Part shown: positions 10,619 to 23,045 of the stretch, piece by piece
Layout: the number at the start of each line of letters is the position of its first letter
Position numbering within the stretch: the stretch's first letter is position 1
Made by a program: the position numbers and the translations under genes
Source: Phaeosaccion multiseriatum
Lineage: Eukaryota > Ochrophyta, other classes
Direction of reading: 5' to 3'
Assembly: GCA_965112735.1 (NCBI GenBank)
Contig: OZ218951.1
Coordinates: 2,232,001-2,296,000 of the forward strand
DNA: 64,000 nucleotides
Notes under the pieces: generated by a model
What the model saw: only the letters and a program-made list of their open reading frames with translations
Told to the model about the DNA's origin: nothing
Databases searched by the model: none

Positions 10619-12172
10619 CGCTTAGAGTGCATCAACTCCACCTACAAATCGAGCGCCATGGATGCCTTCAAGGAGTGGAGAGGCCTTAAAGGAGCGGAGA
10701 GGTGATAGAAGAAGAACAATATGTCAGGGGGAACAACTCACCATAGTTGGTAATGGAGCGTCGCGTCTGTGTAAATGGACATCTCATCACGTCTCACCTT
10801 TGCAAGTGTGACTACGCAGCTTCGCAGCACACCTCAATCAGACCAGAGCGAGGACTGAGCGGTCTGTGTCTCAAAAGCCAGAGCGTGGCTGGATTCTTCA
10901 CCATGGTTGACGAGGAGACGCCGCAAAAAAGACAAACGTCTCCCCACGCAAAAGTGTTGCTCTGGAGAACGGGGTGGAAGGCTATGACCCTTGCGGGGGA
11001 GGAGTAATTCGTCTTGGTCGCTGGGCTGAGCAAGGATTTGAGGAGACTTTGCAGATTTCCGCTTTCGAGATCATATTTCGTCACAGCATGCTGGAGAGCC
11101 CCAGCTGGGTCATCGGACAGAGCTGTCTGCCTGTTGAGGTGTAAGACGTCCAGAGGTTCCGCCAGGTATGGAGATGCGGGCGTCTGGCAAGCCCTCCATC
11201 GCCACGACTGTCCATGGAGCGAACGAGTGGAGGGTGGGCGAGTAGCTATGTCAATCAGACGAAAAGAAGGCCGAGCACGCGCCTGGGCATTCTTAAGTGA
11301 CGTAGCTCTGCTCCAACCTGCCGACGAAGAAAGAATTGGGTTTAGTGCGAAGCCTCACTCTGAGGGGGTGTAGGCACGGCTGCTCACATGGCTGTTCCGC
11401 TGTTCGGATGAGGCGAATGCCCAGCACCCCGTCCAGTGTTTGTTTTACTTGGGAAGTGATTGGGGGTGGGGGACATGTGTTGCTACGAATGCTTCTGACA
11501 GAGTCGGGGCGGATGTGTTGTTTTTGTGGCTGCCTCACATGCCACAGGCCTGAGGAGGGTGCGGCAGCAGCGATGCGGGAGGAGGTTCATGTGTCTATGG
11601 GACAGGTACTCAAGCCTGGAGGTGTTCCTTTCAGCGGCACCAGCAGGCGCACTGCCACACGTAGGTGGGCGAGGCTCTGGCTGAGTCTTCAGGACAGTGT
11701 CACAGAGCGAAGCCATGCCACAGGCGACACAAAGTTGTCAAGAGCGAGTCGACCTGTTCCACACTGAGTCGAGCAACGCGGAGCTGGAGCGAAGCGAGCG
11801 AGAGATGGGGGGACGAGGATCACGCGGACGGGCAAGCAGCTCAGTCTCCATGGGGTGCGGTTCTCACTCGACTCCGACGGGAGGAGGTGATGTTTTCATG
11901 GCAGCTAGCTTGTGGATATCATGTTGGAATCGATAAAGCACTTACCACACACCCCACGACCTTGTCGCCGTGACCAGCGGAGAGCCGCGAAGCTTTTTTT
12001 TTAACAATTGTAATTCATGCTTTTTGTGGTTGCAGCAGGCCAATCATCGAAAGGTCTTTTTTTTTTTTTCCATTCAGCTGTTCACTACTGTACCACAGCA
12101 GGCCCGCCGCGCGTGTATCACTACGCTATTCTGCCCGTTGTGCTGCTCCTCCTCCTTCTTCTTCGCCACAAA

Positions 12173-12217
<45 letters not shown>

Positions 12218-13171
12218 CGAGCTCGACACGATGGTGGAGACGAGCGAGCAGTAAGTCAGCGTCCTCCAGCGGTGAAAAAGGCACGCCAAGTAGCATAGCA
12301 AGCAACGGCGACGCCCATGTTTGATTGTGAGGACTGAGGGAGCCTCCTACTCCTCCTCCACTCTCATCACAGGCCGCTTGGGGGCCATCACCCTCCGCTC
12401 GCCTATGTTGACCTGTGGCTTCTTCCTGGCTGCTGGGGGGCCGCCCCCCCCAGACCCGAAGGACAGCAGGCAGCTTGATCCCTTGGCTGAGTGCGGCTAG
12501 TTTTGTTTATGCTGAAAGGCCCTCTTGGCTAACCGTCATGTCAGCCAGTCCAACCGTCAACATGAGGGGGCGTGAGGAGGAGTAAATCGGCTCCATTTCA
12601 CCGCAGCCTCCTACTGGCTCTTCATGCAAGTGCTTTGAAGCACCTTTTGCCACCCCTTTTGGCACCAAACAGGGGGCAGGGGTTTTTTTTTCTTGGGATG
12701 AGGAGCTTGTTCGTCATCGATCGTCAGCGGAGTGTTTTTTGGAAGGGAATGGCAGAATTGAAAATATCATTGACTTACGAAACCAAAAAAACTTAGGGGG
12801 GAGCAGTAGCCGCTCTCCACGATGTGCGGGGAGTTGGCCGCCCTAACTGAACTGCATGGACGCGTGGAAGGTCGCTTGTGGTGGTGAGCTGGGTCTTGGT
12901 CGGGCATAATCACAGCGGCGATCTCTGAGGGACGTGCATGTGAGAAAAAAAGAGCCGGTTCCTTCGGTATTCGGGAAAGGAGAGAAAACTCCATCCCCTG
13001 CAGTGAAAACCTTTGCATTTTTTGAGGGTGGGAAGGCACTGCTCCCGCTGTGCTGGTGCGGAAAGGCCTCTTCCATGTAGCATACGAGCAGCAGAGAACG
13101 CAGCATCAGATTCGAGTGGAACTTTGGTCTCCCTTTTTCTCTCTTCTCTCTGAGGACTTGGCGGAGCGAGG
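10619..13171. other. Large gene-poor interval
   Basis: No convincing gene in 2.5 kb. Poly-T runs occur at 11993-12003 and 12056-12070, and a GT microsatellite at 12177-12214. One candidate is a short C-terminal exon on the minus strand, 12486-12347, described separately. The rest may hold the 5' regions of the flanking divergent genes. Confidence 0.5.
12347..12486 (-). CDS. Possible orphan C-terminal exon
   Basis: On the minus strand, after an AG acceptor (CACTCAG), 140 bp read KGSSCLLSFGSGGGG, then ARKKPQVNIGERRVMAPKR, then VEEE and a stop. The basic, conserved-looking end resembles the tail of a real protein, but no upstream exon with matching phase was found. It may be the remains of a truncated gene, or chance. 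Confidence 0.2.
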
Positions 13172-16100
13172 ATGACGACTACTCTCCCTCTAGCTCCGCC
13201 GGGGAGAGCGGAAGGTGAGTGGAAAGAGGAAGCAGGCGACGGCAAAGACGGCCTCACACCCCATCCTCACTCAAACACGCCCTTCACTCAATGCTTCCTT
13301 CTTTAGGTTCGGTGTTTCTTTTATACGCCCGGTGCTCAAATTTCTGGCCCTCCCATGATCTACAGCGCCTTTACTTGTTCTCGTTGTGCACCTGGACTGC
13401 TGCTGCGGCCGCTCTTGTCAATTCATGCGATCTCATGATACACCTTGTCCTTTGTCAATACTTTATACCAACCTGTTCTTCCCCCTTTCCCCTCAACCGC
13501 AGTGCGAGTTGCAATCGCCAAGCTCGCCATCACATGGACGTTCGTGATGCTGGGGCTCTTCGTCTTCCTCCCATGGACCTACCGGCGGAGGAGGACACTG
13601 GGGATGCGCTTCCGCTCCCCCTACCTCCTGCTCTTTGTGGGGCTCATCAATCTCTTTGACTTGATGGCCAACAGCACCACCAGCACCATGGACCCGCTGT
13701 TCCACAAAAGACCCAACTACCATCTCGTTCTTGCACTCGTGTACTTCCGCACTTGGACCTTCGTGGGGGGCTATATCGCGCGAGCGTTTCGCCTGCTCGT
13801 CAACTACTACCCCCTCCTGCGCAAATGGGCACACCCCGTGCTGCTGCGGGAGAGAAACCTCATCGCCGGGCTGGTGGGGGTGGGGCTGTTTGTCTTCATG
13901 CCCATCCCTCTCTACAACAAACAGGACATTTTCAACATACGCAGCTCCAACTGGCTGATTTTGGAGTACCTTTTTTTCTCAAGTGAGTCATCAAGTTGGG
14001 CCCTTCCTTGTTGTTGTTGGGTAGTTGGGTCTGGAGGCAGGGCACAAGAGACACAACACTGCAGCATGCATGAGCATTTCCACTCCGATGAACTCCACCC
14101 CCCGCCCGCCCCCCCCCCTTAAGTCCCCTTCTCCTCTACTCTCCTTCCCTTACTCTTTTCCCCCGAGTCTGGCTGCGAGACTTCCCGTGCACCCTCCTCA
14201 CGCATTCACTCGCCCCGTCCTTCCCGCTCCCCATCCCCCTCTCCCTCCCCCTTTCTCCTGCTGTCCCGTGCCCTAGTGATCCTGTTGTTGCTGTGCATGG
14301 TCCCATTCCTCTTGCTGATAGACGACATCTACCATCTCGCCAGAGAGATGATATTGGTCGCCGCCGGATACTCTCTCTTGGTCTTCACGTACCGCCTTGT
14401 GTCGGAGATGGCCTTGGAAGCGATTAATAGGGGTGAGTCCCTCGCATCCGATACCTACCTCACCGGCTCGCTCCTCTTCCCCCCCTCCCTTCCTGTGGTG
14501 TATCCCCCCCTGTCCCCCCCGCATCATGTGGCTCCCCCCTCTCCCTTTCCCAGCGCCTCCCGCTAAGCTCTCTCTCTCTCTCCGTGCCCCTCCCTCTCCT
14601 CTTCGTTCTCGCCGTTCCTCCCTCTCTTACCCGCTCCTCTCTTCTCTTTCTCAGGCGACTATGATAGTAACTGGCTTCAGGCCTTCAAGTGGCTCATCGG
14701 GCATCGTAACCTCCAAATCGTTCTGTCGATGATCTTCTTTTTTGTTTCCAATATGTTGCCCCTGCTCCAAACGCTCCGTAAGAGCAGTGGCAAGAGGAGC
14801 GGGGTGTGTGGGGGTGCTGCGTCTGTGGGCTCTTTTTCTTCGTCTAAAGCCGCCGTGACCCAGTCCAGGCACAAGCAGCGGCAGCAGCAGCAGGAGGAGG
14901 AGGGTACGACAGGTGGAAGTACTTACGGAGGAGGGAGAGAGGATAGTGTGGCCAGCGCCCAAGAAGAGGAGGAGAGGGAATTTCTTGTTTTACTGGAGCG
15001 GTGGGGAAGCCTCGCGGCTCTCAATGCCGCTCCCGCCATGCGAGAGGCTTTTGCTGACTTTGCGTTTCGAGCCCTGTGCCACGAGGATATCCTCTTCTTG
15101 CATGCAGGTAAAGACATGCAGTGAGTGGGTTAGGGGGGGGGGGGGGGGGGGGAGACACACACAAGCACACCTACATGCACACCTACATGCACACATACAC
15201 ACACCGCACACATGGAGAGAATCGGACGCTTGCTCCTGCAGAGCTTCGGTTTATTTTATTAGGAAGGTAGCCCTATGAACGAGCGTGGTGAAGCATGCCT
15301 GTGTATGTGTAACTTACCGCCTACTCGCCTGTGCCCTTCGTTCTTTCTCTCTCCTCCTCTTTCTCCTTCCCCTGCTCGTCCTTCTCCTCTTCCTCTTTCT
15401 CCTCCTCCTCCTCCTCTCCCACCACCACCTCCAACCCCCCTCCCCCTCTTTGTTTCCTTGCCTCCTATTCCGCCCTTTGGCGACGCCTATCTGCAGTGGA
15501 TCACTACAACACGCACATGCGGACGGTGTGGCGGTTGGACGGCAACAGCCTGGAGATGCAGGCGGGCTGTGTGAAGGCCATCGTTGAGTACTTCCTTCGC
15601 TCATCGAGTCGCTACCCCGTGGCCTTTCTTGACGAAAGCACCCGGACCGACGTTATTTCAGCGCAGGACAGATTTCCCTTTCTGCAGCGCAGTCAGAGGG
15701 AACAGATCTTCGACAAGTAAGAGGGAGTGGACACGAAACTATGATAAAGATTTGGTTTCTTGTTTCTTATGACCCTGCTGCTGCTCTATCATCCTCTCAT
15801 TTGCTGCTTAGTTGATTGCTTCCTCGCTTGCTTGACTTGTGGCTGCTTCCTGGTGTGCCACGTGTCCCTTCCTGCACAGGGCCTACTGCAGCGTCACAGA
15901 GGGGTTGGAACAGAACGTCGTGCAACGCTTCATCGTCACGCCTGAGTGTAAGCAGGCCACACTCGTTGCCGAGGAGGAGGAGCAGCGGCGGGGGGGTCGG
16001 GGAGGGGAGGGGGGAGGGGAGGGCGGAGGGGAGGGGGAGGGAAGGGAGTCAGGGTTTGGGTGGGATAGAAGGAAGGCGGAGAGTACTCACCAGCGGATGC

Positions 16101-17794
16101 CCAGCCAGACGCACGAGGTTACAGGCACAGGGGGAGAGAGCAGCAGGGGTAGCAGGGGCAGCAGGGGCAGCAGGGGCAGCATCAGGGGCGACTCGTGGCT
16201 GGGGCAAATGGTCCGCGCACGGGGAAGAGGCTCTGAGAACGGGGCCGTTGTTACAAATTTGGGCTCTTCAGTCCTCCTCCCCACCTCCTCCACCCGGCAA
16301 GCACGCCATCACTATCAGCAAGAGCAACAGCACCAGTACCGGGAGGACGACGAGGAGGAAGGGGAAGAGGAAGAGGGGTGGGAGGAGGACGCGCGGGAGC
16401 AGGAGCAGGAGGGAGGCCATACGAACCTCACTCAGAAGGCACTTGGATTGCTGGCGACGCCCTCTTCGACGTCCAGAACTTCCCGATGGACCAACTTGAA
16501 GGGTTGGTGGGCACGGCCGCGGAGGCCCAACGAGGGGCTGGCTCTGAACCTCTACCTTGAGGGACTTGAGCATGGGGGGGGGGTGCCCACTTCCACGGCG
16601 GAGGAGGACGAGGCATCATCAGCACCCCCGACGGGGAGAGGGACAGAGGGTCAAGACAAAGCGATGGGGGTTGTGGAAGGGGACGAGGGACGGGCAAGAG
16701 GAGAAGGGCATGGAGGGCACGGGACACAAGAAGACAGGAGGAGTGGAGCGGGGGTTGAAGGGGCGGCGAGGGCAGCAGAGAAGGGGCTCGTCGATGGAAG
16801 AGCGTGGCCGTGGGACGAGGCGCGGCGACAGTGGGGGGACCCTGAAGAAGAGTCCAGAGAAGGGTCCATTTGCGCCGCAGTAGCGGTGGAGACTGCGGGC
16901 CAAGGGACAGGGGGAGGAGAGGGGAGCCAGGCAATAGGCGGAGTGAGTGGAGGAGGAGGAGGAGGAGGAGGAGGAGGAGGAGGAGGAGGAGGAGGAGGAG
17001 GAGGAGGAGGGCCTCCGTTAGGGGAAGGAAATGCTTTAGCGGGGTTACAGGAAGGGGTGCTGCGCCCCGGCGTCACAGACCGCAGTACTCTGCATCGGAG
17101 ACCTTGGTCATCGGTGGCAGCAGCGAATGTCGAACACGAATACGGAATCACTAAAAGGATGTCAGCAACAGCAGCAGTAGGAGTAGAAGGAGAAGGAGGA
17201 GAAGGAGGAGGAGGAGGAGGAGAAGCAGGGAGAAGGGAAGGGAGCGGTGGTAGTGGTGCTCGACTACTAATGACCAGTGCCATAGCCAGAGCCTTGACCA
17301 GTTCCGGCAGCGGGTACAACGGCGACTGTGGTAGCAGTAGCGGGAGCAGTCGCGAGGAGGAGGAGGAGGAGGAGGAGGAGGAGGAGGAGGACGAGGAGGA
17401 GGAGGAGGAGGAGGAGGAGGAGGAGTCCCACGCTTGCTCCAATTGCAACGATGATTGCCTCGACCACCACCACAAGCAGCAGCAATTGGTGATGCAGCAG
17501 CAGCAGCAACAACAACAACAACAGCGGTTGGTGAAACAGCACCAGCAGACTGTGTATGCTCACACTACAGCGCCTCCGGCGCTGCCGCCGCAGGCTGTCG
17601 GCCAAGACCAATGTCACTTCGAGCCACAACCGTACCGCTGTCGGTGGCAGCAGCAGCAGGAGGAGCTGCAGCGGCGGGGCACAAGCAAGCGGACGCTTCG
17701 CGATCTGTTTCCAGGCCGATATACCGGCGGCCTTGCCCGGACCACCGCTCCCCCTGCTACTGCTACTGCTGCTGCTGCTGCTGCTACTGCTACG

Positions 17795-17857
<63 letters not shown>

Positions 17858-18274
17858 AGTTCTTCTACTCCTGCAACCTCTGAAGACAAGAGCGGTGCCT
17901 TCAACACGTTACCGCCTGAGGGGCGGCATGTTGGTGGTACCGGTGTTCGTAGTGTTGGCGGCTCGGAGGCGGGGCTATCATGCCTACCACTCCCTCCGCC
18001 AAAGTACTACGCCCCCTTTCTTCCCCCACCACTCATTTCTTCTTCTTCTGTCCGTCGCGAAGGTCGGGAAGAGGAGGAGGAGGAGGAGGAGGAGGAGGAG
18101 GAGGAGGAGGAGGAGGAGGAGGAGGAGGGGGAGGGGGGGGGAGGTGAAGGACAGAGCGCTCGGCAACTGGACTACCTGCTGAGGAGCCCTTCCCCACCGC
18201 CTCCCAAGAACCGGGAAAGGGTCAAGGCGGTGGTGGTGGTAAAGGAGGAGGAGAAGGAGGATATGGCCTTTTAG
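13172..18274 (+). CDS. Seven-transmembrane protein with RGS domain
   Basis: Six exons, 13172-13214, 13503-13982, 14277-14432, 14655-15107, 15497-15716 and 15880-18274, all with GT-AG sites and matching phases, give 1248 residues. The start (MTTTLPLAPPGR) is followed after one intron by seven hydrophobic segments at about residues 20-38, 54-71, 88-110, 133-151, 175-195, 200-217 and 245-265. A Ser/Gln/Glu-rich linker leads to an RGS domain at about 334-476 (LLERWGSLAAL, VEYFLRSSSRYP, AYCSVTEGLEQNVVQRFIV). RGS domains speed GTP hydrolysis by G-alpha proteins, and 7TM-RGS fusions such as Arabidopsis RGS1 are known, so a plasma-membrane receptor that turns off its own G protein is likely. The last 770 residues are low complexity (poly-Gly, poly-Glu, poly-Gln, poly-Ala, all triplet repeats). 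They stay open for 2.4 kb, but how much is really translated is uncertain. Confidence 0.8.
16952..17010 (+). repeat. GGA triplet tract coding poly-Gly
   Basis: About 19 GGA units inside the last exon of the 7TM-RGS gene. Similar coding triplet tracts lie at 17355-17424 (GAG, Glu), 17757-17857 (GCT, Ala) and 18069-18127 (GAG, Glu). Confidence 0.9.
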
Positions 18275-19150
18275 GTATACATGTAGGTGGCTTTTGTGGA
18301 CCATCCCTTTTGTTGTATCACCACCTTACCAACAATCTGGCAACAATCTGGCAATCTGGCTCTTGTTTCTTGTTCCTTACGAGGAGGAAGGAGACTACGT
18401 CGTCTTGTAGACTTGTGACTTGTGCGTCACCAGCTTGCTACAGTTGATGGCTTTAAAAATTGTAGTTGTTGTTGTATTAGGAGAGGGGAGTGCGAGGGAG
18501 GGGAGGGGTGGTTCGGGGTTGGGTGGGGTGGACCGGTCGCACATTCGACACAGTCTCACGCCAAACGTACATACATATACATACACACTCAGCTGTACAC
18601 TATTTTATAAACCAATTCAAAAATATGTTTTAAAAAATAACTTGTGGTTCCCTTGCCGCAAGTAAGCAAAAAAGCACCCCATCGAGACACACCCACGATC
18701 CTCGTGGTTCCGATGCCGTATGTAAGTAAGTAAGTAAGCAAGCAAGAGTCCATTGAGACATTGAGACACGACCCCACAAGGCAAAGCAAAAATCCACACA
18801 GTCCACGCAAGCCCCTCATGAGTCACATGCAACGCACAAGCACGGGTACCACACGGGCAAATTCGTCTCTCCCCACCCCTCCTCTCTATCTTTCTTCCTG
18901 AAACCATTTGACACAAAGAGGCCTTTCCTTTCCCTTCTGTCCCCTCTCCTTTTGGTCCATCTTCCCTTCGGCTGCTCAACTCCACGTTGAAACGCTTCCT
19001 CCCTCCCTCCCGCCCTCCCTCCCTCCGCTCCTGTCCAGTCATGTCAGCGCTTCACTCCTCAGCTCTTCAAGCGCTTCAAGCGTTTCCGCTCAAGCTCAGG
19101 CTAAGCTCAGACTGAAACTTAAACTCAAGCTCAGGCTCAGACACAGAGGC
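18275..19150. other. Gene-free convergent spacer
   Basis: This lies between the 3' ends of the plus-strand 7TM-RGS gene and the minus-strand nuclease-helicase gene. It holds an imperfect tandem duplication of about 60 bp (about 18641-18700 and 18701-18765, each with a gtggttcc...gccg...aagtaag core), a GTAA run near 18721-18740, a short CCCT tract (18997-19025) and CTCAAG-type repeats (19065-19145). No gene was recognised. Confidence 0.5.
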
Positions 19151-21418
19151 TCAACTGAAGCCCCACCAGCGCTCCGTTCCCTCCATGCAAGAAATGCCGA
19201 TTTTGTCCTTGAACGTCGTGAGGAAAGACACGAGGTCGGGCTCCCCCTCCAACGCCAACGGCACCGCAAAGGGCCCTACTTGCTTCACTAACTCCCCCTC
19301 CTTCGTCCACGGACCTGCTGTCTGCCCCAGCACTCGGCCGATCTCTCGCACAAGAGCCTCTCTTGCCTTATCTCGCTTCATAGCCTCAATCGCCCCTTGC
19401 TGCCTCTCCTTCTCTGCGGCCTCTGCCTCTCTCTTGGCGAGGGCGGCTGCGGCAGCGGCGGCGGCGGCTTCCTCGGGGGTAGGGGGCACGACGCGTCCCT
19501 TCCTTCCTCCTCCTCCTCTCCCTCCATCTCCGCCTTGTCCTCTCCCCACCATGCCCCCCCCTCCTGCTTCAGCAGCGTTACCACCGCTATTGGTAGCCCT
19601 CTCTTCACCGCCACCTGCCCCTGCTGTAGAGCCGCCCAACGTCGGGAAGGCCGCTTCGTTCGCATCGTACGTCCAGGACACAATCTTCCCTCCACGTCGT
19701 GTCATCCTCACGCCTGCCACGGCACAGGCACCATTATACACACACACACCAACGAGGAGCGCAGCAGGGCGACAATTACAAGGTGTTACAAACCACACGA
19801 CACACGACACACGACACATGACACCACAGAACCCCCCTTTCCGACGATTTCACCGCCCCCCACTCACCCTCCGTCCTCCCTTCCTCTCATCTCCCGTCCC
19901 TCACTTATCCACCCACCACCCACTACTATACTGCCATGCTCCCACGAACCACCCCGGTAAGTCATCATCCACACGTCGTTTCGCCCCTCTCCTCCATCCT
20001 CACCGGCACTCTCTTGCAGCAGCTGGCGATCCGCGTCGCTGGCAGGGAAGGAAACGCCTGTCTTTGCCTTGACGAGGCTCTGCAGCTTCGTCTCAGGCAC
20101 TGCCCCACCCAAGTGCATCAGCACATCCACGCCAATCTCAGCGCAATCTTCCAACTGCGCCTTCGTCCGTGGCACATCACTTCCTCCTCCTCCTCCTCCT
20201 CCTCGAGTCTGAAGCCCCGCGGCGGCTTTGGTTCCTCCTCCTCTTGTCTTGGGTGGAGGCGCTGCTGCCGAAGATGCCACCGCTGCTTTCTTCTTCAGGG
20301 CAGCCCTACTAAGCTTGGGCTCGGGCAACGCACACACCCCCACTCCTACCCCCACCGACACCCCTCCTCCTCCTCCACCACCACCACCCCCCCCGCCCCC
20401 TCCTCCTCCTCCTCCTCCTCCTCCTACGCCACCACCACCACCCCCACCAGCTCCTCCATCCGCTGCACCGATGCGGTACTTCTTCTTCTTGGGCATCTTG
20501 ATGCACCCCCCAACGTGATTCACCGCGAACATCCCCACACTCTGACGACTCCCAAATAACATCTCGAGGGTCTCTGGGCTGGGATCAAAGCCCACCACCG
20601 CCTCCACCTTACTCTGCAGCGCCTTCTCCTCCGCCCACTTCTTTGCCCCCTTGCCGCCACCGCCAATCATATCCGCCGCTCCCATCTCCCACAGCGCCTC
20701 CTCAATCGCTCGTTTGAGATTGTCTCGGTGCAAATCTGCGTCATTCGGGTCGAGCACATGATACACCACCCCCCGGCCCGCCTGTGCAGCAGACTGCTTC
20801 CCTTGCGAACTGCACATGATGCCGGGAATGCTCTTGATGAACTTGTGCACGTTCTTGTGTGCTGCATTGCTAATGATCGAAACTGTCGCGTTGGTCAAAG
20901 GTAGCCCCACCCAATCGCGAAACTCCGGCGCCAATTCCTTCTCCGTCTGTCCTCCCCTCGCCGTAATGGCCCCCACAATCACTCCCCGGGCCCTGTTCTC
21001 CGCCTCCTGAGCACTACTCTCCAGCGCCCATAGCCCGCCGGAGAAGGCCTTGACATCCGGTAAGCTCTGCAGAAATTGCTTGGAGAGCACCGCATCCCAG
21101 TTGGTCGTGCCCCCTCCCCCTCCACCACCACCCGCCGAGGCCTCTTGCCCTTGCAGCGCTTTCTTCATGTCCTGCAAAGTCATGAAGCCTCCGCTGTCCT
21201 GCAGAATCATGAGCACTTGTCGAGCCTTCTCATTGTTGCCCCTTCCTCCTCCTCCTCCTCCTCCTCCTCCTCCTCCTCCTCCTCCTCCTCCTCCTCCTCG
21301 TGCTGCTGTCTTCCCACTGGACATGCTCCCAGCAAGGGCGTCCATCTCCGCAACTCCTCCATTGTGTCCCTCATACCCGCCGTTGCTGTAGCCGTTCCTA
21401 CCACAGCCAAGACCATTC

Positions 21419-21457
<39 letters not shown>

Positions 21458-22860
21458 TGCCCATATGACTGCTGCTGCAGTCCATATGACTGCTGCTGCT
21501 GCCCATATGGCTGCTGCTGCTGCTCGTGTTGCTGCTGCTGGCGAGAGTCGCCCCCCCCTCTTCCACCCCTCACGTCCCTGGCGTCTTGCCGTCCCCCAAA
21601 TGGAACCGCTCCACCGCCTCCGCCACCCTGCTGCTGCCCATATTGCTGCTGCTGCTGCTGCTGCTGCTGCCGCCTACCCTTTGGTTGCTGTTGCTGCTGA
21701 TACTGATTTTCGCCACCACCTCCCCTGCCGCCTCTAATATTGGACTGCTGTCGCCCATGCTGCTGCCCTTGCTGCTGCTGCTGTCCATATGACTGCTGTT
21801 GCCCGTGACCTCTTCCTCCGCCACCGAAGCATTCGCTTTCGCTTTCGTTGTCGAACCTCCCTCGCCCCGCGCGCCCGCCTTCCTGCCCATATGACTGCTG
21901 CTGGCCAAAGCCAAACGCCCCCCTTCCTCCTCCCTGAGACTGGTACCCTCCCTGCTGCCCTCCATGTTGCCCTCCCTGTTGCTGCTGCTGCTGGCCATAC
22001 GAGCTCTGAGGCGGCGCTTGCTGTCGGACGTTTCGGAAATCCCCCCCGTTCGCTGCCACCCCCCCCCAGTCTCCTCCTCCTCCTCCTCCTCCTCCTCCTC
22101 CTCCTCCTCCTCCTCCTCCTCCTCCTCCTCCTCCTCCTCGTCCTCCTCCTTCTCCTCCCTGCACCTTTTGACCCCTCGGCCAAATCTTCCTCGGGGCGGG
22201 CGGCTTGTAGGCAATGCTCTCCTCCTCCCCTTCCTCCCCACCGCCATTAACTCTACCCTCCTCCTCTTTCCGTAACGCCTCCAGCTCCTCGTCCCGCAGC
22301 CTCGCCGTCTCTTGATCGAGCTCGGCGTCCGTAAAGCCAAAGAGCTTCTGCAGCATCTTCACCAGCGAGGCCTGTGGCTCCATGGTCTCTTCCAACCTAA
22401 CGCACTCCCTATCGAAGCGCTTGGCGCCCTCCATCTTCTCTCCACTGAGGCTGTGTGGCAGCAGCGCGGTGCGCACGGTAATCCCGAAGGTCATGAGCGC
22501 CAACGCGAGCCAGTTCTCACCAGGGGGAAGCACGGTGATGCCCTCGGCCTTGGCGCCTCCTTTCTCAAGATCAAGCATGTTTCCGGCGACGGCGTACAAA
22601 ATCTCGGACTGGTGTGATTGAAGATATATATATATATATATATCGCGCAAAAGAGGGAGGGGGCGGGAGAAGCACACGGAACATTGGGCAGAGAATGGAT
22701 GGCATACAAAGCATATTGAGGCACAAGAAGGGGGGGGGGGGGGCACGAAAGAGAGAGAGAGGGTACATAAAATACACGTTCAAAAACCAAACCGAACGCT
22801 TCAGCTCGCTGCCAAGTACCTCGGGGACAGGCAAACAAACAAAGAACCGAAGTCATGATG

Positions 22861-22899
<39 letters not shown>

Positions 22900-22994
22900 A
22901 CAGGCAGGCAGACAGGCAGACAGACAGGCAGACAGGCAGACAAGACAGGCAGACAGACAGACAGACAGGCAGACAGACAGACAGACAGACAGGG

Positions 22995-23045
<51 letters not shown>

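Noticed and set aside
16378-16560. Alternative plus-strand frame (GDALFDVQNFPMDQLEG) inside the RGS gene's last exon
   Set aside because: It looks somewhat protein-like, but it is short and no splice sites were found that would bring it into the RGS frame. The other frame stays open for 2.4 kb.
16651-17475. Minus-strand Ser/Pro-rich frame of 274 residues
   Set aside because: It is antisense to GGA/GAG tracts of the 7TM-RGS last exon; composition is explained by the repeats.
19151-19706. Exon 15 of the fusion gene considered as a separate small gene starting at MTRRGGKIVSW
   Set aside because: A phase-consistent intron (19905 to 19713) joins it to exon 14, and its end looks like one more LOTUS-type helix set. 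Kept as part of the fusion, with the doubt stated there.
22857-23045. Regular array considered as a CRISPR
   Set aside because: Units are 4 bp with no spacers; it is a tetranucleotide microsatellite in a eukaryotic intron.
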